Below are positions 48,044-58,894 of a DNA stretch of 64,000 nt, piece by piece. This stretch comes from Anadara kagoshimensis. Its lineage: Eukaryota > Mollusca > Bivalvia > Arcoida > Arcidae. The notes under the pieces were generated by a model, which saw nothing but the letters and a program-made list of their open reading frames with translations, had not been told where the DNA came from and ran no database searches. Each line of letters begins with the position of its first letter. The first letter of the stretch is position 1. The stretch is from assembly GCA_021292105.1 (NCBI GenBank), contig CM037868.1, positions 26,066,732 through 26,130,731 on the forward strand, in the 5' to 3' direction. The position numbers and the translations under genes are program-made.

Positions 48044-49005
48044 ATGGATAACAACGAACCTGAATGTCATCGGCCGTGTAAACGGAAGAGAACATCATCA
48101 TGTACAATACAGGATACACCCGAGGTCAAAGTTCAAACTGAAGGTGGTTGCTCAGCTGATGTATCACAACATGACAGCCAAGAAGATAACACATTGTTTC
48201 AAAACGAATTTAACACAGAGAATGGGAATTTTTCAAATGACAGATTGGGTCATGGGGAATCTTTTGAAGTTCCCCTTGATTGCAATGAAGTTGTAAATGA
48301 TGAAACAGGTGAAGTGATACATGTACCCATTTCTATACATTCAGCGGGAAATTTTGATGATGAACTAATTGTACAACATGGCTCTGTTTCAAGTTTTAGA
48401 TATAAAGAAACTCCATTTGATGTTGCTTCAAGTTCAAATAACAGAGCCTCTGGTTCAGATGTTGCAGGGTCAAGTTCAGAGGCCAAATGTTCAAGTTCAG
48501 AACTAGTCAAAAGTTCAAGTTTAGACTTCAGACATGTTTTTAGTTCAAGTTCAGATGAAAATATTGAAAATCAGATAAGCTATCCCCAAAAACATAATTT
48601 AAATTTTTTACAAAATTTTATATCTGCCACATGTAATTCATCATCAGGTCAGTATGATGAAGGGATGCCATCTAGTGACAACAACGAAAATACATTATGT
48701 TCTATAAATAAATTACCACCAAATATTTTAGTACACATATTCCGAAATTTATCCATTGTGGAACTTTTAAAAAATGTGTGTTTAGTTTGTCGGACTTGGT
48801 ACCAACTGTCTCGCGACCCAGAACTATGGAGGTTCATTGACCTTCGTCGTCAAGAAAGAGTTACAGACTCTGCATTAATGACCTTGACCTCGTATAGTGA
48901 TAGGGTGATTTATCTGGATTTGACCGACACCAAGGAGTTGTCTTGTGAAGGCATCATGAATGTAATAAAGAAATGTAAACATTTACAGACACTGAAATTA
49001 TCAAG
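48044..49005 (+). CDS. FBXL17: FBXL17-like coding exon 1: Ser-rich N-terminus, F-box and first LRR
   Basis: Starts MDNNEPECHRPCKRKRTSS with a basic cluster that could be a nuclear signal. GTTCAAGTTCAGA repeats at 48424-48560 encode a Ser-rich segment. The F-box follows at about 48703-48845, then VTDSALMTLTSY...VIYLDLTDTKELS. Donor TCAAG|GTATGT. A SINE begins about 55 bp into the intron. Confidence 0.9.
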
Positions 49006-52000
49006 GTATGTAACCATGGTTACCAGGTTTTCTAAATTCAGTTGCCAAATATTTAAAAGGACCACTGCAGGAGCTCAGTTGGTAGAGTGCTCGCTCTGTG
49101 AGTAGTCATGGGTTAGAACCCTGACCAGGTCTGACCGAAGACTTAAAAGTGGGTAGATTGTTCTTTTGCCAAGCACTTAACATTAAGATATGAAAGTCAC
49201 AGTTTTCAGATGGAACTTAAAATAAATGAGGTCCCGTGCCACGGTAGGTATGGCACGATAAAGAACAGATTAGAATTTCAATCATCGTCATGCTTTCTGT
49301 TGGTGGACAGTGTTCTCTCTTGGTCGTTTTTGTGACCAGATATTCTGCCAGATTGACAATGCAAAATTTTAATATTTTTTCACAATCACTTTGCAATGGG
49401 GTTCGCCGCCATACCACGTGATCAATACCTCTTAACATTTGTGCGGAACATTTTGGAAACGTCAATGTTACAAATTCCCGAAATAACGTCTTTTTTACGG
49501 GAAAGCGTCATATTGTGCAATTCCATGTCCATTGGAAACAAGCGTTTCACAGACACGTTAGAAGGTATCACATGGTACAGCGGCAAACCCCATTGTCACA
49601 ATTTTGCAGATTTCAAGTTTAAAACAAGTACCGTATATTAGGTTGTCTCTTTTACAATGTTTGTTTTGACAATTACGAGACCTTGGTTGGTTGGTTGGTT
49701 GGTTGAATGTTGCTTAACGTCGCATCAGCAATTTTTTTCAGCTATTCGCGACGAGAGCTATTGAATTTATCTCTATGGATTAATCTATGAACAATTTTGT
49801 GTATGCATGTGAAGTGCGAGTATGTTGTATGGTCTGCCTTGTACTAGCGCGCACTCAGGGCGACTTTACCATGCTAGCATACAGAGTCAGTACGCCGCAG
49901 ACAAGCGTACCACTCCCCCAGTCCATTATACTGATACCAGGTGAATCAGTAAAGGCCAACGGCAAGGAAAATTCACTTTCCCACATGTGGTCCGAGCGGG
50001 ACTCGAACTCACAGCGGTGAGAGACCCTGGATTTAAAGACTAACGTCCTATCCATTAGGCCACCGCGCCCTCATCGCGAGAGCCCTGGTGCCATTCACAT
50101 AAGGGTGAGAGAGAGCCCTGGTGATAGAATTCTTTATCTCATATCATGTTCATGGATAGTGGAGAAAACCACTATGATTTCTAAGTAACCTGATATAAAT
50201 AAACTTGTATTTTATAGATTTTTTCCATTGACTGATGAGGTACTTGAAGTGATCGGGGAAAGTTGTCATAAATTACAGCACCTTCGTTAGAGATTTGCTT
50301 CCGTATAACAATAATGGTATCCAAAAGGTTAGTATAGCTTTATTTAAAGACTTTATTATACTTCAGAATTTTCAACCAATCTTGTCTCAATATTTTCAAC
50401 ATTTTCTGTTGTCACAGTAGATATAGGAGATTATTATATGCAATAAATGCTTCGCATAGAAATTAAACGATAAATTCGAAGGTGTTACCATGCAATAGAT
50501 ATCAATTTTTGCACGATAACTTTATTCCAGTCCAAGGTTTACTGAATCAATTTTTTCATACTGCACGCTTTGTCACACAACGCTGTCGTTCATTACGTCA
50601 TACAATTGTTGTCCATGTCATCACTGTGTTGTTGTCATATTGCACTAGATCTTATATTCATTTACAAAAACTAGTGTTATATCTATGGATTGTATGAAAA
50701 AAATGTTATTTCAGATGAAATACTTGACGGAAGTAAACGAAATTTATTTTTCTATATTATAAAAGGGTTATTGAACTGATATTGTGAAATATCGTCTCTT
50801 GTTGACTCGAAATTTGCACTCGCTGTCGAGTCAACTTGGGAATATTTCACAATATCAGTTCAATAATCCTATACTATTGAAAAAGTGACTAGCCCTTCCC
50901 AAATAGTACCAGTTAAGGATGTGGACTGGATTTTATTTTAAACACTGATATAATGGGATTTACAGGGCTTCTTCCTGACCCTCAATTTTCGGGGTCATAG
51001 GAAAACGGTTTACACGGGAAATGAACCTAAATGGAATATATCTGTTCTTGTATTTTATTTTAGGTAGCAGAGGGTTGTCCAGACTTAATAGAATTACAGC
51101 TTACACAATGCAAAAAAAATAAATGATGATGGAGTTATGGTCCTTGCTGAGAAATGCCACCAGTTTGAAACAGTTAATGGTGGATCATTGTGGTGGGGTA
51201 TGATGTATAAATTTGACATTCATTGGCTAGGTTTCCACAAATTTAAAATTATTAGTGGCCAAATTTCCAAAATTTGTGAAGAATAGTCCCCGACGATAAT
51301 CGATATTGTTTTTTTTCAAATATCGATAAGTAACTAGAAAATCCAAAACTTCAGAAAAACAATTAAAAGATCAATTATATAAAACAATGCCTTACTTGTT
51401 TTTATTTATATTTATTTAAACGAGCTCCAGTTCTCATTACATACAGTGCATTGTAGTATTTTGTACATATAAGTAAGTACGTCATCAATTCTTGAGCACT
51501 CTGAAATGATGCGGAATCTTTAGATGCTTGAATGCACCTTATTACAGACGGAAGTAGTCCAAGGGTATGCATGATTAAGATACGCTTGTCTTTTACGTTG
51601 TTAAGCACATGGTCATTCGAAAATGCTTCATATGACATGATTAGAGAGTTAGATACAATGTATCAAGACTTTTCTCCACAGATTATTTTTCCGATATGTA
51701 TCGATAGTTATCAGCATGAAAAGAACGATAATCGATATTGAATTTCAGCAGCGATAGCCAGCCCTATTGAACATAAGTGTAAATTACAAAAAAAAAGAAC
51801 TTGCTGGCAGGGGATCCTAATTCACTGAATTTGCTTGTTCGTTCTGTACTAGAACACTGTCTCTCTCCTATACTCTGTTTAATCTTTTATCTTCAGATAT
51901 TGAAATATCAGATTGTAGGCAGCTGAGCTCTCTTGCTTGCTCTCTCTCTCACTCTAATTATTTTACTTGTTTTGTTTTCAGATAACAGATAAATCTGTGA

Positions 52001-54726
52001 TTGAGCTGACAGTAGGATGTCCATTACTGGAGTATCTGACACTAACAACATGTAATCTGACAGATAAAAGTATACATGAGATCAAAAATGTAAATGTCTT
52101 TACTACAATTATGTATGTCACATGACACCTCAAGTTAGTCTGATTGGTTCTAAGAACAAGTTAGTCTGATTGGTTCTCACATGAAAACTTACTTTTATCT
52201 GATTGGTCAAGAGATAAAGAATGTAAATATCATTTTCATTGGTTCTTTACACAACTATATCATGTATATGTCACATGTTACATCAATTTCAATTTAGTCT
52301 GATTGGTTCTAAGAATATCACATGATAACCTATTTATTATCTGATTGGTCAAGAGATAAAGAAAGCAAATTTCACCAGTATCATTTTCATTGGTTCTTCC
52401 TACAATATAAATAAGTCACATGATCACATTTCCCCTCACATCCTAGGTTCAAATCCCACTTGGAGAAGAATAAAATATTGGTGATCTTTTCTGGACTGTG
52501 AACTGACTGTCTTATTATAAGTGAAAGAATCTTTACTGGGACATTAAACTATATAACTTCACTCTGCTCTATTTTAGGACCAATAAGCAATGACTTCTTT
52601 TAGATTGAACAATGTGTATTTATCCCCCACCTTTTGAAGAGAGGGATATTAAATTTGAGATTCCGACCTTCCGTCCAAAATTCTTGTCTGTGCAAATTCT
52701 CCAAAACTATAAAGCTCTATTTCATAAAACTGGTGCAAAGCATCAACATTGATAGATGTGTATTTTGTTTACCTGAGTTGGTTTGCTCATTTTCCATGGA
52801 GTTATTGCTTTTTTAACATAAATGCAAAAAAAAAAAAAAAAAAAAAAAAATAATAATAAAAAAAACACACAAAAAAACCTGTTGGAGGGGAATCCTAATT
52901 CATTTACTTTTGTCATTTTGTAGTTACAGAATTTAAAAGTTTTAGATATATCCAGCATCCCGTCAATCACGCCGACAGCTGTTTTACAAGTGGTGAAGAA
53001 TTGTAAATTATTGGAATGTATTAATCTATCTCTTAATCCACTGGTTGATGATAAATGTATTGAGATGGTCGCGAAATACGGCAGTAATCTCAAACGCCTA
53101 TACTGTGTGTCATGTGCACTAAGTGACAAAGGTAAGGTAATATATGCAGAGGTTAAAAAATCCCTGGGTCAAAGGTCAAGGACCTATATATTTTACATTT
53201 TGACCCTTGATATCTAAACTGTAGTCTTTTACCGGAATAATACTGCTTTTTCTCTATGATATAACAAAATTCCACATGGACCTTCAAATGTTGATATTGG
53301 ACTTTCAAAAACTTTACATGGAGCCTGTCAAAAATAAAGGCAAAAGTTTCAGGACCTTTCATTAAAAACATGATTTTGAACCCCTGATATGTACACAGAG
53401 GGCGCGGTGGCCTAATGGATAAGACGTCAGTCTTCAAATCCAGGGTCTCTCACCGCTGTGAGTTCAAGTCCCGCTCGGACCACATGTGGAAAAGTGAATT
53501 TTCCTTACCGTTGGCCTTTACTGATTCACCTGGTATCAGTATAATGGACTGGGGGAGTGGTACGCTTGTCTGCGGCGTACTGACTCTGTGAGCTAGCACG
53601 GTAAAGTCGCCCTGAGTGCGCGCTAGTACAAGGCAGACCATACAACACACTCGTACTTCACATGCATACACAAAATTGTTCATAGATTAATCCATAGAGA
53701 TTAATTAAATAGTTCTCGTCGCGAATAGCTGAAAAATTGCTGATGCGACGTTAAGCAACATTCAACCAACCTGATATGTACAGTAAAACCTTAAGCTGAA
53801 TATGACAGTGTTCATTTTAAAAATTTTATATGGGGCCAGTTTTAAAAGGAAATCCTCCAAAACATCTTATCATCAATATGTTTGCATTTATGTAAATGTT
53901 ACAGTCTTAACAATAAGGCCATTTTGAACAATAAGGGGTCAGTGGCCCCTTGGTAAAGGTTATAACCTTCTAGAATAAACACTGTAAATATGGTTATACA
54001 GAATTTAGGTAGAATTTAGCACAATTGTATGCATAATTCTGAACCTTGCACTACTGAAATATTTAATCTTTACCATCATTGCGATTTTTATCAAATTTAA
54101 TTGCAAAATATGTAATGGGTGTATCTTGCTCTGCCTAGTGACCATAACAACTCATTATATCCCCCGCTTAAAAAGTGGGGGGTATATAGTGATAGGGGTG
54201 TTCGTCCGTGTGTCCGTCCTTCCCTTACACCTAAGGGTACCTATCTCTTATCCGCAACTCCTCCTAAACCCATCAATGGATTTTCATGAAACTTTCACAC
54301 AATCTTTGTGATATAATGTAGATGTGCACTTTCTATTTAAAAATTTGATCCGATGGATTTTTGGGAGCAGGGGGTATTTTTTGTGAGCTTGTGGCTCACA
54401 GTTTTTCTAGTTTATACCAGGGACAATTAAGAAGTATTTTTGATTTTTTTGTAGGTCTAGAAATGATTGGCCAGCACAGTAAAACAATTCAGCATTTAGA
54501 TGTCGGCTGGTGCCAGGGTGTGACGGACGAGGGTGTCAGGACAATCTCGTTAACTTGTCCGTCGTTACGATATCTAGGATTGATAAGATGTGACAATGTT
54601 ACTATAGCAACAATGGAAGAATTAGTAGAACGATATCCTCATATAGAGTACTCTACCTTTGTGTTAGCGTCAATGAGACTTATTGAGAGAGCTAGACAAC
54701 AGGGATTTAGATTTGACACCTCCTGA
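48044..54726 (+). CDS. FBXL17: F-box/leucine-rich-repeat protein, FBXL17-like, six coding exons
   Basis: A substrate-recognition subunit of an SCF ubiquitin ligase; human FBXL17 removes mis-paired BTB-domain dimers (family knowledge). Exons: 48044-49005, 50218-50327, 51064-51197, 51982-52089, 52924-53131, 54455-54726. All junctions are GT-AG and phases agree once four single-base errors in exons 2 and 3 are allowed for; length is then 597 residues plus stop. Seen: an acidic, Ser-rich N-terminus (about 1-215), F-box about 221-265 (INKLPPNILVHIFRNLS...), then LRRs. The C-terminus HLDVGWCQGVTDEGVR...SLRYLGLIRCDNV...ERYPHI closely tracks the human FBXL17 end (VDVGWCKEITDQGA...LRYLGLMRCDKV...QQYPHI). 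An acceptor TTATTCTAG just before the ATG suggests an upstream non-coding exon. The N-terminus is shorter than in human (701 residues). Confidence 0.85.
49061..49268 (+). repeat. tRNA-derived SINE, 5' two thirds, in FBXL17-like intron 1
   Basis: CCACTGCAGGAGCTCAGTTG head and TGGGTTAGAACCC B-box region, then GTGGGTAG and AGCACTTAACATTAAG body. The CDS-like extension past the exon 1 donor is this SINE read through. Confidence 0.8.
49684..50073 (-). repeat. Full-length tRNA-derived SINE (GGCCTAATGGATAAGA family)
   Basis: On the minus strand, GAGGGCGCGGTGGCCTAATG then GGATAGGACGTTAGTC head and GAGTTCGAGTCCCGCTCGG B box; (CCAA)n tail at 49684-49705. Closely similar to 53400-53770 in the opposite orientation. 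Confidence 0.88.
50218..50327 (+). CDS. FBXL17: FBXL17-like coding exon 2: LRR, two single-base deletions
   Basis: FFPLTDEVLEVIGESCHKLQ HLR is followed by an in-frame TAG at 50288-50290. One base appears missing at about 50287 and another at about 50310 (ACAATAAT, where the LRR pattern ITDNG is expected). Acceptor TTTTATAG, donor AAAAG|GTTAGT. Confidence 0.75.
50752..50876. repeat. Foldback element in FBXL17-like intron 2
   Basis: GGGTTATTGAACTGATATTG plus TGAAATAT at the left is complementary to ATATTTCACAATATCAGTTC plus AATAATCC at the right; an inner stem is GTTGACTCG/CGAGTCAAC. Confidence 0.8.
51064..51197 (+). CDS. FBXL17: FBXL17-like coding exon 3: LRR, two single-base insertions
   Basis: VAEGCPDLIELQLTQCKK is followed by an A8 run (51113-51120) with one base too many. 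The frame resumes as INDDGVMVLAEKCHQ, then one extra T lies at about 51164-51166. Acceptor TTTTAG, donor GTGGG|GTATGA. The two insertions balance the two losses in exon 2. Confidence 0.75.
51287..51760. other. Insert of unknown type bounded by ACGATAATCGATATT repeats
   Basis: ACGATAATCGATATT occurs at about 51293 and again at about 51725 as a direct repeat, each partly palindromic. A 78-codon minus-strand ORF (51402-51638, MSYEAFSNDHVLNNVKDKRI...) lies between. This could be an eroded transposon fragment; no family recognised. Confidence 0.4.
51982..52089 (+). CDS. FBXL17: FBXL17-like coding exon 4: LRR
   Basis: ITDKSVIELTVGCPLLEYLT then LTTCNLTDKSIHEIKN; 36 clean codons, phase 0 at both ends. 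Acceptor TTTTGTTTTCAG, donor AAT|GTAAAT. Confidence 0.88.
52110..52420. repeat. Repeated CTGATTGGTT / ATTGGTC motifs in FBXL17-like intron 4
   Basis: About eight GATTGGT or CATTGGT motifs within 290 bp, in two diverged copies of a roughly 150-bp unit (TCACATGA, TTAGTCTGATTGGTTCTAAG, ATCTGATTGGTCAAGAGATA). Confidence 0.7.
52924..53131 (+). CDS. FBXL17: FBXL17-like coding exon 5: LRRs
   Basis: LQNLKVLDISSIPSITPTAV...NCKLLECINLSLNPLVDDKC...LKRLYCVSCALSDKG. It aligns with LRNLSSLDLRHITELDNETV...LNLCLNWIINDRCVEV...LKELYLVSCKITD of human FBXL17. Ends in phase 1 at AAAG|GTAAGG. Confidence 0.92.
53147..53391. mobile_element. hAT-like MITE
   Basis: CAGAGGTTAAAAAATCCCTG at the left and ATTTTGAACCCCTG at the right are inverted and resemble 26826-27335 and 41893-42345. 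Confidence 0.5.
53400..53770 (+). repeat. Full-length tRNA-derived SINE (GGCCTAATGGATAAGA family)
   Basis: GGGCGCGGTGGCCTAATGGA head, GAGTTCAAGTCCCGCTCGGA B box, body with GGACTGGGGGAGTGGTACGC, tail GATGCGACGTTAAGCAACAT then CCAACC. Best preserved copy in the window. Confidence 0.9.
54158..54420. repeat. CCCCGCTTAAAAAGTGGGG dispersed repeat in FBXL17-like intron 5
   Basis: Opens with a CCCCGCTT...GTGGGGGGTATA stem, then TCCGTCCTTCC and a body ending TTTTCTAGTTT. Related starts (TATTTATCCCCCACC at 52619, TATACCCCGACTTAG at 58251) suggest a dispersed family. Confidence 0.5.
54455..54726 (+). CDS. FBXL17: FBXL17-like coding exon 6: last LRRs and C-terminus
   Basis: LEMIGQHSKTIQHLDVGWCQ, then SLRYLGLIRCDNVTIATMEE and VERYPHIEYSTFVLASMRL, ending GFRFDTS at TGA 54724-54726. 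Acceptor TTTTTTTGTAG. The last about 60 bases are copied into the following minisatellite. Confidence 0.93.
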
Positions 54727-56765
54727 CACCTAACACCAATGAGAGATTTTATGTGACACCTAACACCAATGAGAGATTTTATGTGACACCTAACGCCAAT
54801 GAGAGATTTTATGTAACACATGAAACCAATGAGAGATTTTATGTGACACCTAACACCACAATTGAATTTAGTGAGACTGGTGAGAGATAGACAACAGAGA
54901 TTTAGATTTGACACCTGACACCTAACACCAATGAGAGATTTCATGTGACACTTAACACCAATGAGATTTTATGTAACACCTAACACCAATTAGAGATTTT
55001 ATGTGACACCTAACAGGGGCGTAGACAGAACCCAATTATAACCGAGGCGAAAAATAGATGCGCCAAAGGCGCTTATATCTAGGGGGGTCCGGGGGCATCC
55101 CCCGGTAAATTTAGAAAAATGGCGTTAATTGGTGCATTCTGGCGACACCTGAACCTGATATTTGCTGTTAATTGATACTAGTAAATATAAAAGAAAACTT
55201 TTGAATTTAAATACAAACATACCAAACATTGTCAAAAAGGCAAAGCAAAACTTTGCCGAAACTGAACTTTGCATATATTGAACAAATAAATCAACTTAGT
55301 AACTCAAGTTTTACTGGAGATTTTCATTTAGTCAGTCGTCAAAAAGACAGTAATTTATTAATAGTGACTAACGTACACGGTACACCCTGTAGTGGTACCT
55401 TTAACACAATTCTGGGCTAATAAAATGGAAAATAGGAAATGGCGTGGAAAATGTTCATCTAGTCAGACACAACTAATTCTTCAATGTGACACCAAAACTC
55501 CTTTTACAACAAGTGAGCAACTCTTTGGTACCTTCAGCAGAATTCTAAGCTAATAAAAAAAATACGAGAAACATTTAAATTTTCCATTTAATTATTTAGA
55601 AACAATGCTTAGAACTGCAGCTTCCCAATTCTTCTGTGACCTGTGGCATCAAATCTATCGAGCACGCGGTTTCAATCAACGTCAATGTCTCGATGCACAT
55701 ACATTGTCTCAATACTGTTAAATCTATCTTCCGTCATTGTTGATCTGCTCCAGTCCTTCAACCAACGCATTGCAGAAAATGATTGCTCACACGGCACAGC
55801 GCCAACCGGCATTGTGAGAAGAATATGCAGAATTTCATGTACGTTCGGATAGAAATCAGGGTCAGATAAAATAAGACTCTCCGAAATGCTGCCTTCGTCT
55901 TTTTCTTTTTATCCTTTTCTATTTTATTCGTGTTTCTTTTAAAAATTTTTTAAAAAAATCTGATCTGATCCGATTTTTACAGAGGCAGTTGCCTCGGTTG
56001 CCTCATAGTAAGCTACGCCCCTGCCTAACACCAATGAGAGATTTTATGTGACACACCTAACACCAATGAGATATTTTATGTGACACCTAACACCAATGAG
56101 AGATTTTATGTGACACCTAACACCAATAAGATTTTATGTGACACCTAATACCAATGAGAGAGTTTATGTAAGGAACACCTAACACCAATGAGTGATTTTA
56201 TGTAAGGAACACCTAACACAAATAAGTGATTTTATGTAAGAACACCTAACACTTATGAGAGATTTTAGGTAAGGAACACCTAACACTTATGAGAGATTTT
56301 ATGTAAGGAACACCTAACACTTATGAGAGATATTATGTAAGGAACACCTAATACCAATGAGAGAGTTTATGTAAGAACACCTAACACCAATGAGTGATTT
56401 TATGTAAGAACACCTAACACCAATGAGTGATTTTATGTAAGAACACCTAACACTTATGAGAGATTTTAGGTAAGGAACACCTAACACTTATGAGAGATTT
56501 TATGTAAGGAACACCTAACACTTATGAGAGATATTATGTAAGGAACACCTAATACCAATGAGAGAGTTTATGTAAGAACACCTAACACTTATGAGAGATT
56601 TTATGTAAGGAACACCTAACACCAATGAGTGATTTTATGTAAGAACACCTAACACCAATGAGTGATTTTATGTAAGAACACCTAACACTTATGAGAGATT
56701 TTATTTAAGGAACACCTAACACTTATGAGAGATTTTATGTAAGGAACACCAAAGCAGGGTCAAGG
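54727..56765. repeat. Minisatellite (about 29-34 bp) after the FBXL17-like stop, split by a hAT element
   Basis: Units read ACACCTAACACCAATGAGAG then ATTTTATGTGAC or TTATGTAAGGA. More than 25 copies lie on both sides of 55014-56023. At about 54868-54925 a longer unit repeats the end of the coding exon (GACAACAGAGATTTAGATTT), showing where the array came from. It probably forms part of the 3' UTR. Confidence 0.9.
55014..56023 (-). mobile_element. Internally deleted hAT transposon, about 1 kb, inside the minisatellite
   Basis: Terminal inverted repeats CAGGGGCGTAG and CTACGCCCCTG. CCTAA flanks both sides directly (55009-55013, 56024-56028), but an 8-bp duplication is not clear because it sits in a repeat. 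Minus-strand frames at about 55620-55870 encode the hAT C-terminal dimerisation motif: ILLTMPVGAVPCEQSFSAM then RWLKDWSRSTMTEDRFNSI. The rest of the transposase is gone. Confidence 0.85.
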
Positions 56766-56910
56766 CAATTTATGACATACTAGTGTCAATGAGGTCATTA
56801 AATGGCACAATTCTAGCCAAGTATTCATTCTTTTTATGTTTTATTCAAGCATGCCGGGTCTTTGTTGGAACATTGTGGGCGTGGCCGGCGATTCGTCAAT
56901 TGTATGTTGG
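56766..56910. mobile_element. GCCGGCCACGCCCAC-type MITE, third copy
   Basis: Right end AACATTGTGGGCGTGGCCGG then CGATTCGTCAATTG; the interior shares CTAGTGTCAATGAGGTCATT with 37500-37560. The left arm is eroded. Confidence 0.6.
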
Positions 56911-57290
56911 GATGTAACCAAGCATTATTGTCTTCTCACAACTCTGGTTGTGTAGGCTAGTTATAGAGTACTTCTCTTCTGAGCAGATCTCATCACATAC
57001 ACTTACAGGCTAAACCAGAGTTTAACAGTTTTACAAAAATGAACAGTTTTAATGATATTATTAAAAAACCAACTGTTAAGTATTTTACTGTTATTTTTTT
57101 TTTAAAATAATACTGTTATTACTGTTAATACATGTATTTTAACTCTTGCCAATATCCATGAAAATAAAACATAAATATTTATTGTAAACAATGAAAGTAT
57201 TTGATATGTTTTATTTTTATGTAAATTAGCAAGAGTGAAAAATGTAACTTTTAGGAATACATGAATTTTGTTTTGGTACAATTCACTTTC

Positions 57291-57430
57291 ATTTTAAACC
57301 TTAGAAAAGGGGTGCCCTAATTCAGTTTGGAGCCCAAAGCTAATCTTATTGTAAACTGTGAAAGTTTTAAGATTAGCTTTGTTTTGGCTCCAAACTGAAT
57401 TTGGACACCCTTTTCCTAGGGTTCAAAACT
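57291..57430. repeat. Snap-back MITE with about 55-bp arms
   Basis: AAACCTTAGAAAAGGGGTGC...AATTCAGTTTGGAGCC...AGCTAATCTTA is complementary to TAAGATTAGCT...GGCTCCAAACTGAATT...CACCCTTTTCCTAGGGTT. Confidence 0.82.
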
Positions 57431-58641
57431 TATGTTTTACTCAAATATATTGTTTTATGCTAATATATTTTCTTACCCAAATATATATACCCTGCAAACC
57501 AGGGTGGGGTATGGGGGGTTTAGATGGGTTTGAGCTTGTCTATCAATCTGTTTGTTGGCATGAAGGATACCCGTTTTGTGTTATCAACTTCTCTTAATAA
57601 TACTGTAAACATGGTTTATTTTCTCATGGTGGAAATTTTCGCTATTTTCGTGAATTGTGAAAAAATCCCGAGAATGGTATAACAAATAATTTCAAATATT
57701 TCTTGTTATTAAAACATAAATGATTTCTAGTATGTTTTTTATTATACATTGTTTTTAAATTGTTTGTTGATAAAATAAACTTTATTTTGTTTTAATGAAT
57801 AAAAATTGTGTTACGTTTCTTTTCCTCTTCAGTGAAGACTCTTATAATACAGGTGCTAAAAATGTGAAACATTTCTGAAATATTTAGACATTAATACCAG
57901 TTACATTGAAATATTTCCCTTTGACTGTCCTAGTGATAGTACATACATGTACTCCATGTTGTGATCAAAAACAAACATACTAATCCATTTCCGAATCACA
58001 ATCCAGAAGCAAAGTAAAAACTTTGGAACTGACAAGTTAGGTTAGACACGTGAACTTCCACCAGGGAAGTGAGGCCGGGTGCTCCGGAAGGGCAAGCACC
58101 TCCTGTTTAGCTAGCTACACCTGCCACATGTGTGTAATCAAAATTGTGTGAAAGGAACATGGAACTATGAGACGTCAAATATATCCAAGGCAATCCTGGA
58201 CACAGAGACATCAAACTTATCAACAATACTGTGATGACGGCAATTTTTATTATACCCCGACTTAGAAGAAGATGGAGGTATACTGGTTTACATCTGTCCT
58301 TTCGTCCGAAACAAAAATTGTTGTAACAGTTCACTGGAAATGTTGTATGAGAGTTCAGTATGCGGTCCTATATCGCAAGTGCCCATTGCAAATCCGCCAG
58401 ATATCTACTTCCTGTTTACCGACTTAGTTTATTTTCAACATTTACTGTCAATGGTTGAAGTTAAAAGTAGGGTATTCAAAGAGAGCAGTAGCTCAGATTT
58501 CTTGTTCTTTAAGGGTTTATAAATAATTTTTTTTGAAAAATCATTTTAATTTCAGGTGAAATTCATGTGTATAAAATTACCTGTGTGAGTTCATTTCTAT
58601 TACCTTAGTGTCAGTACCAAGTTTTCAGCCAAATATTTCAA
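57431..58641. other. Region with no recognised gene
   Basis: AT-rich. It includes a TATACCCCGACTTAGAAGA dispersed-repeat start at 58251 and a segment (about 58335-58400) with GTTCAGTATGCGGTCCTATA that resembles, by eye, the 170-bp units at 7345-8195. No supported ORF. Confidence 0.45.
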
Positions 58642-58832
58642 TACAGTTCAACCTGCCTTTAAGGCCACCTCTATATAAGGGCCACCTGCTTATAAAGGCC
58701 AGTGGAATTGGATCATGTGTATCCCAATTGTTCTTTATTCATATGATTTGAACCTATATATAAAGGCCACCTGCCCATAAAGGTCACTGTAATGGTTCCA
58801 ATGGGTGGCCTTTATAGACAGGTTTGACTGTA
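58642..58832. mobile_element. TACAGTCAAACC-type MITE
   Basis: Ends TACAGTTCAACCTGCC and GACAGGTTTGACTGTA; interior GGCCACCTGCTTATAAAGGC. Confidence 0.75.
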
Positions 58833-58894
58833 TTTTGTCCCAAAAATGTTCTGAAATTCAGAGCTGACAGTTTATGTGCCATAGTAATAGAGAA

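Noticed and set aside
49006-49105. Extension of the FBXL17-like exon 1 ORF past 49005
   Set aside because: A consensus donor lies at 49005/49006 and the extension reads into a SINE.
51293-51740. LTR pair or solo LTR
   Set aside because: The direct repeats are only 15 bp, and no TG...CA ends, primer site or gag/pol sequence is seen. No LTR element was identified anywhere in the window.
53399-53475. A tRNA gene (GGCCTAATGGATAAGA head)
   Set aside because: Same reason: the head of a five-copy SINE family with a common 370-bp length.
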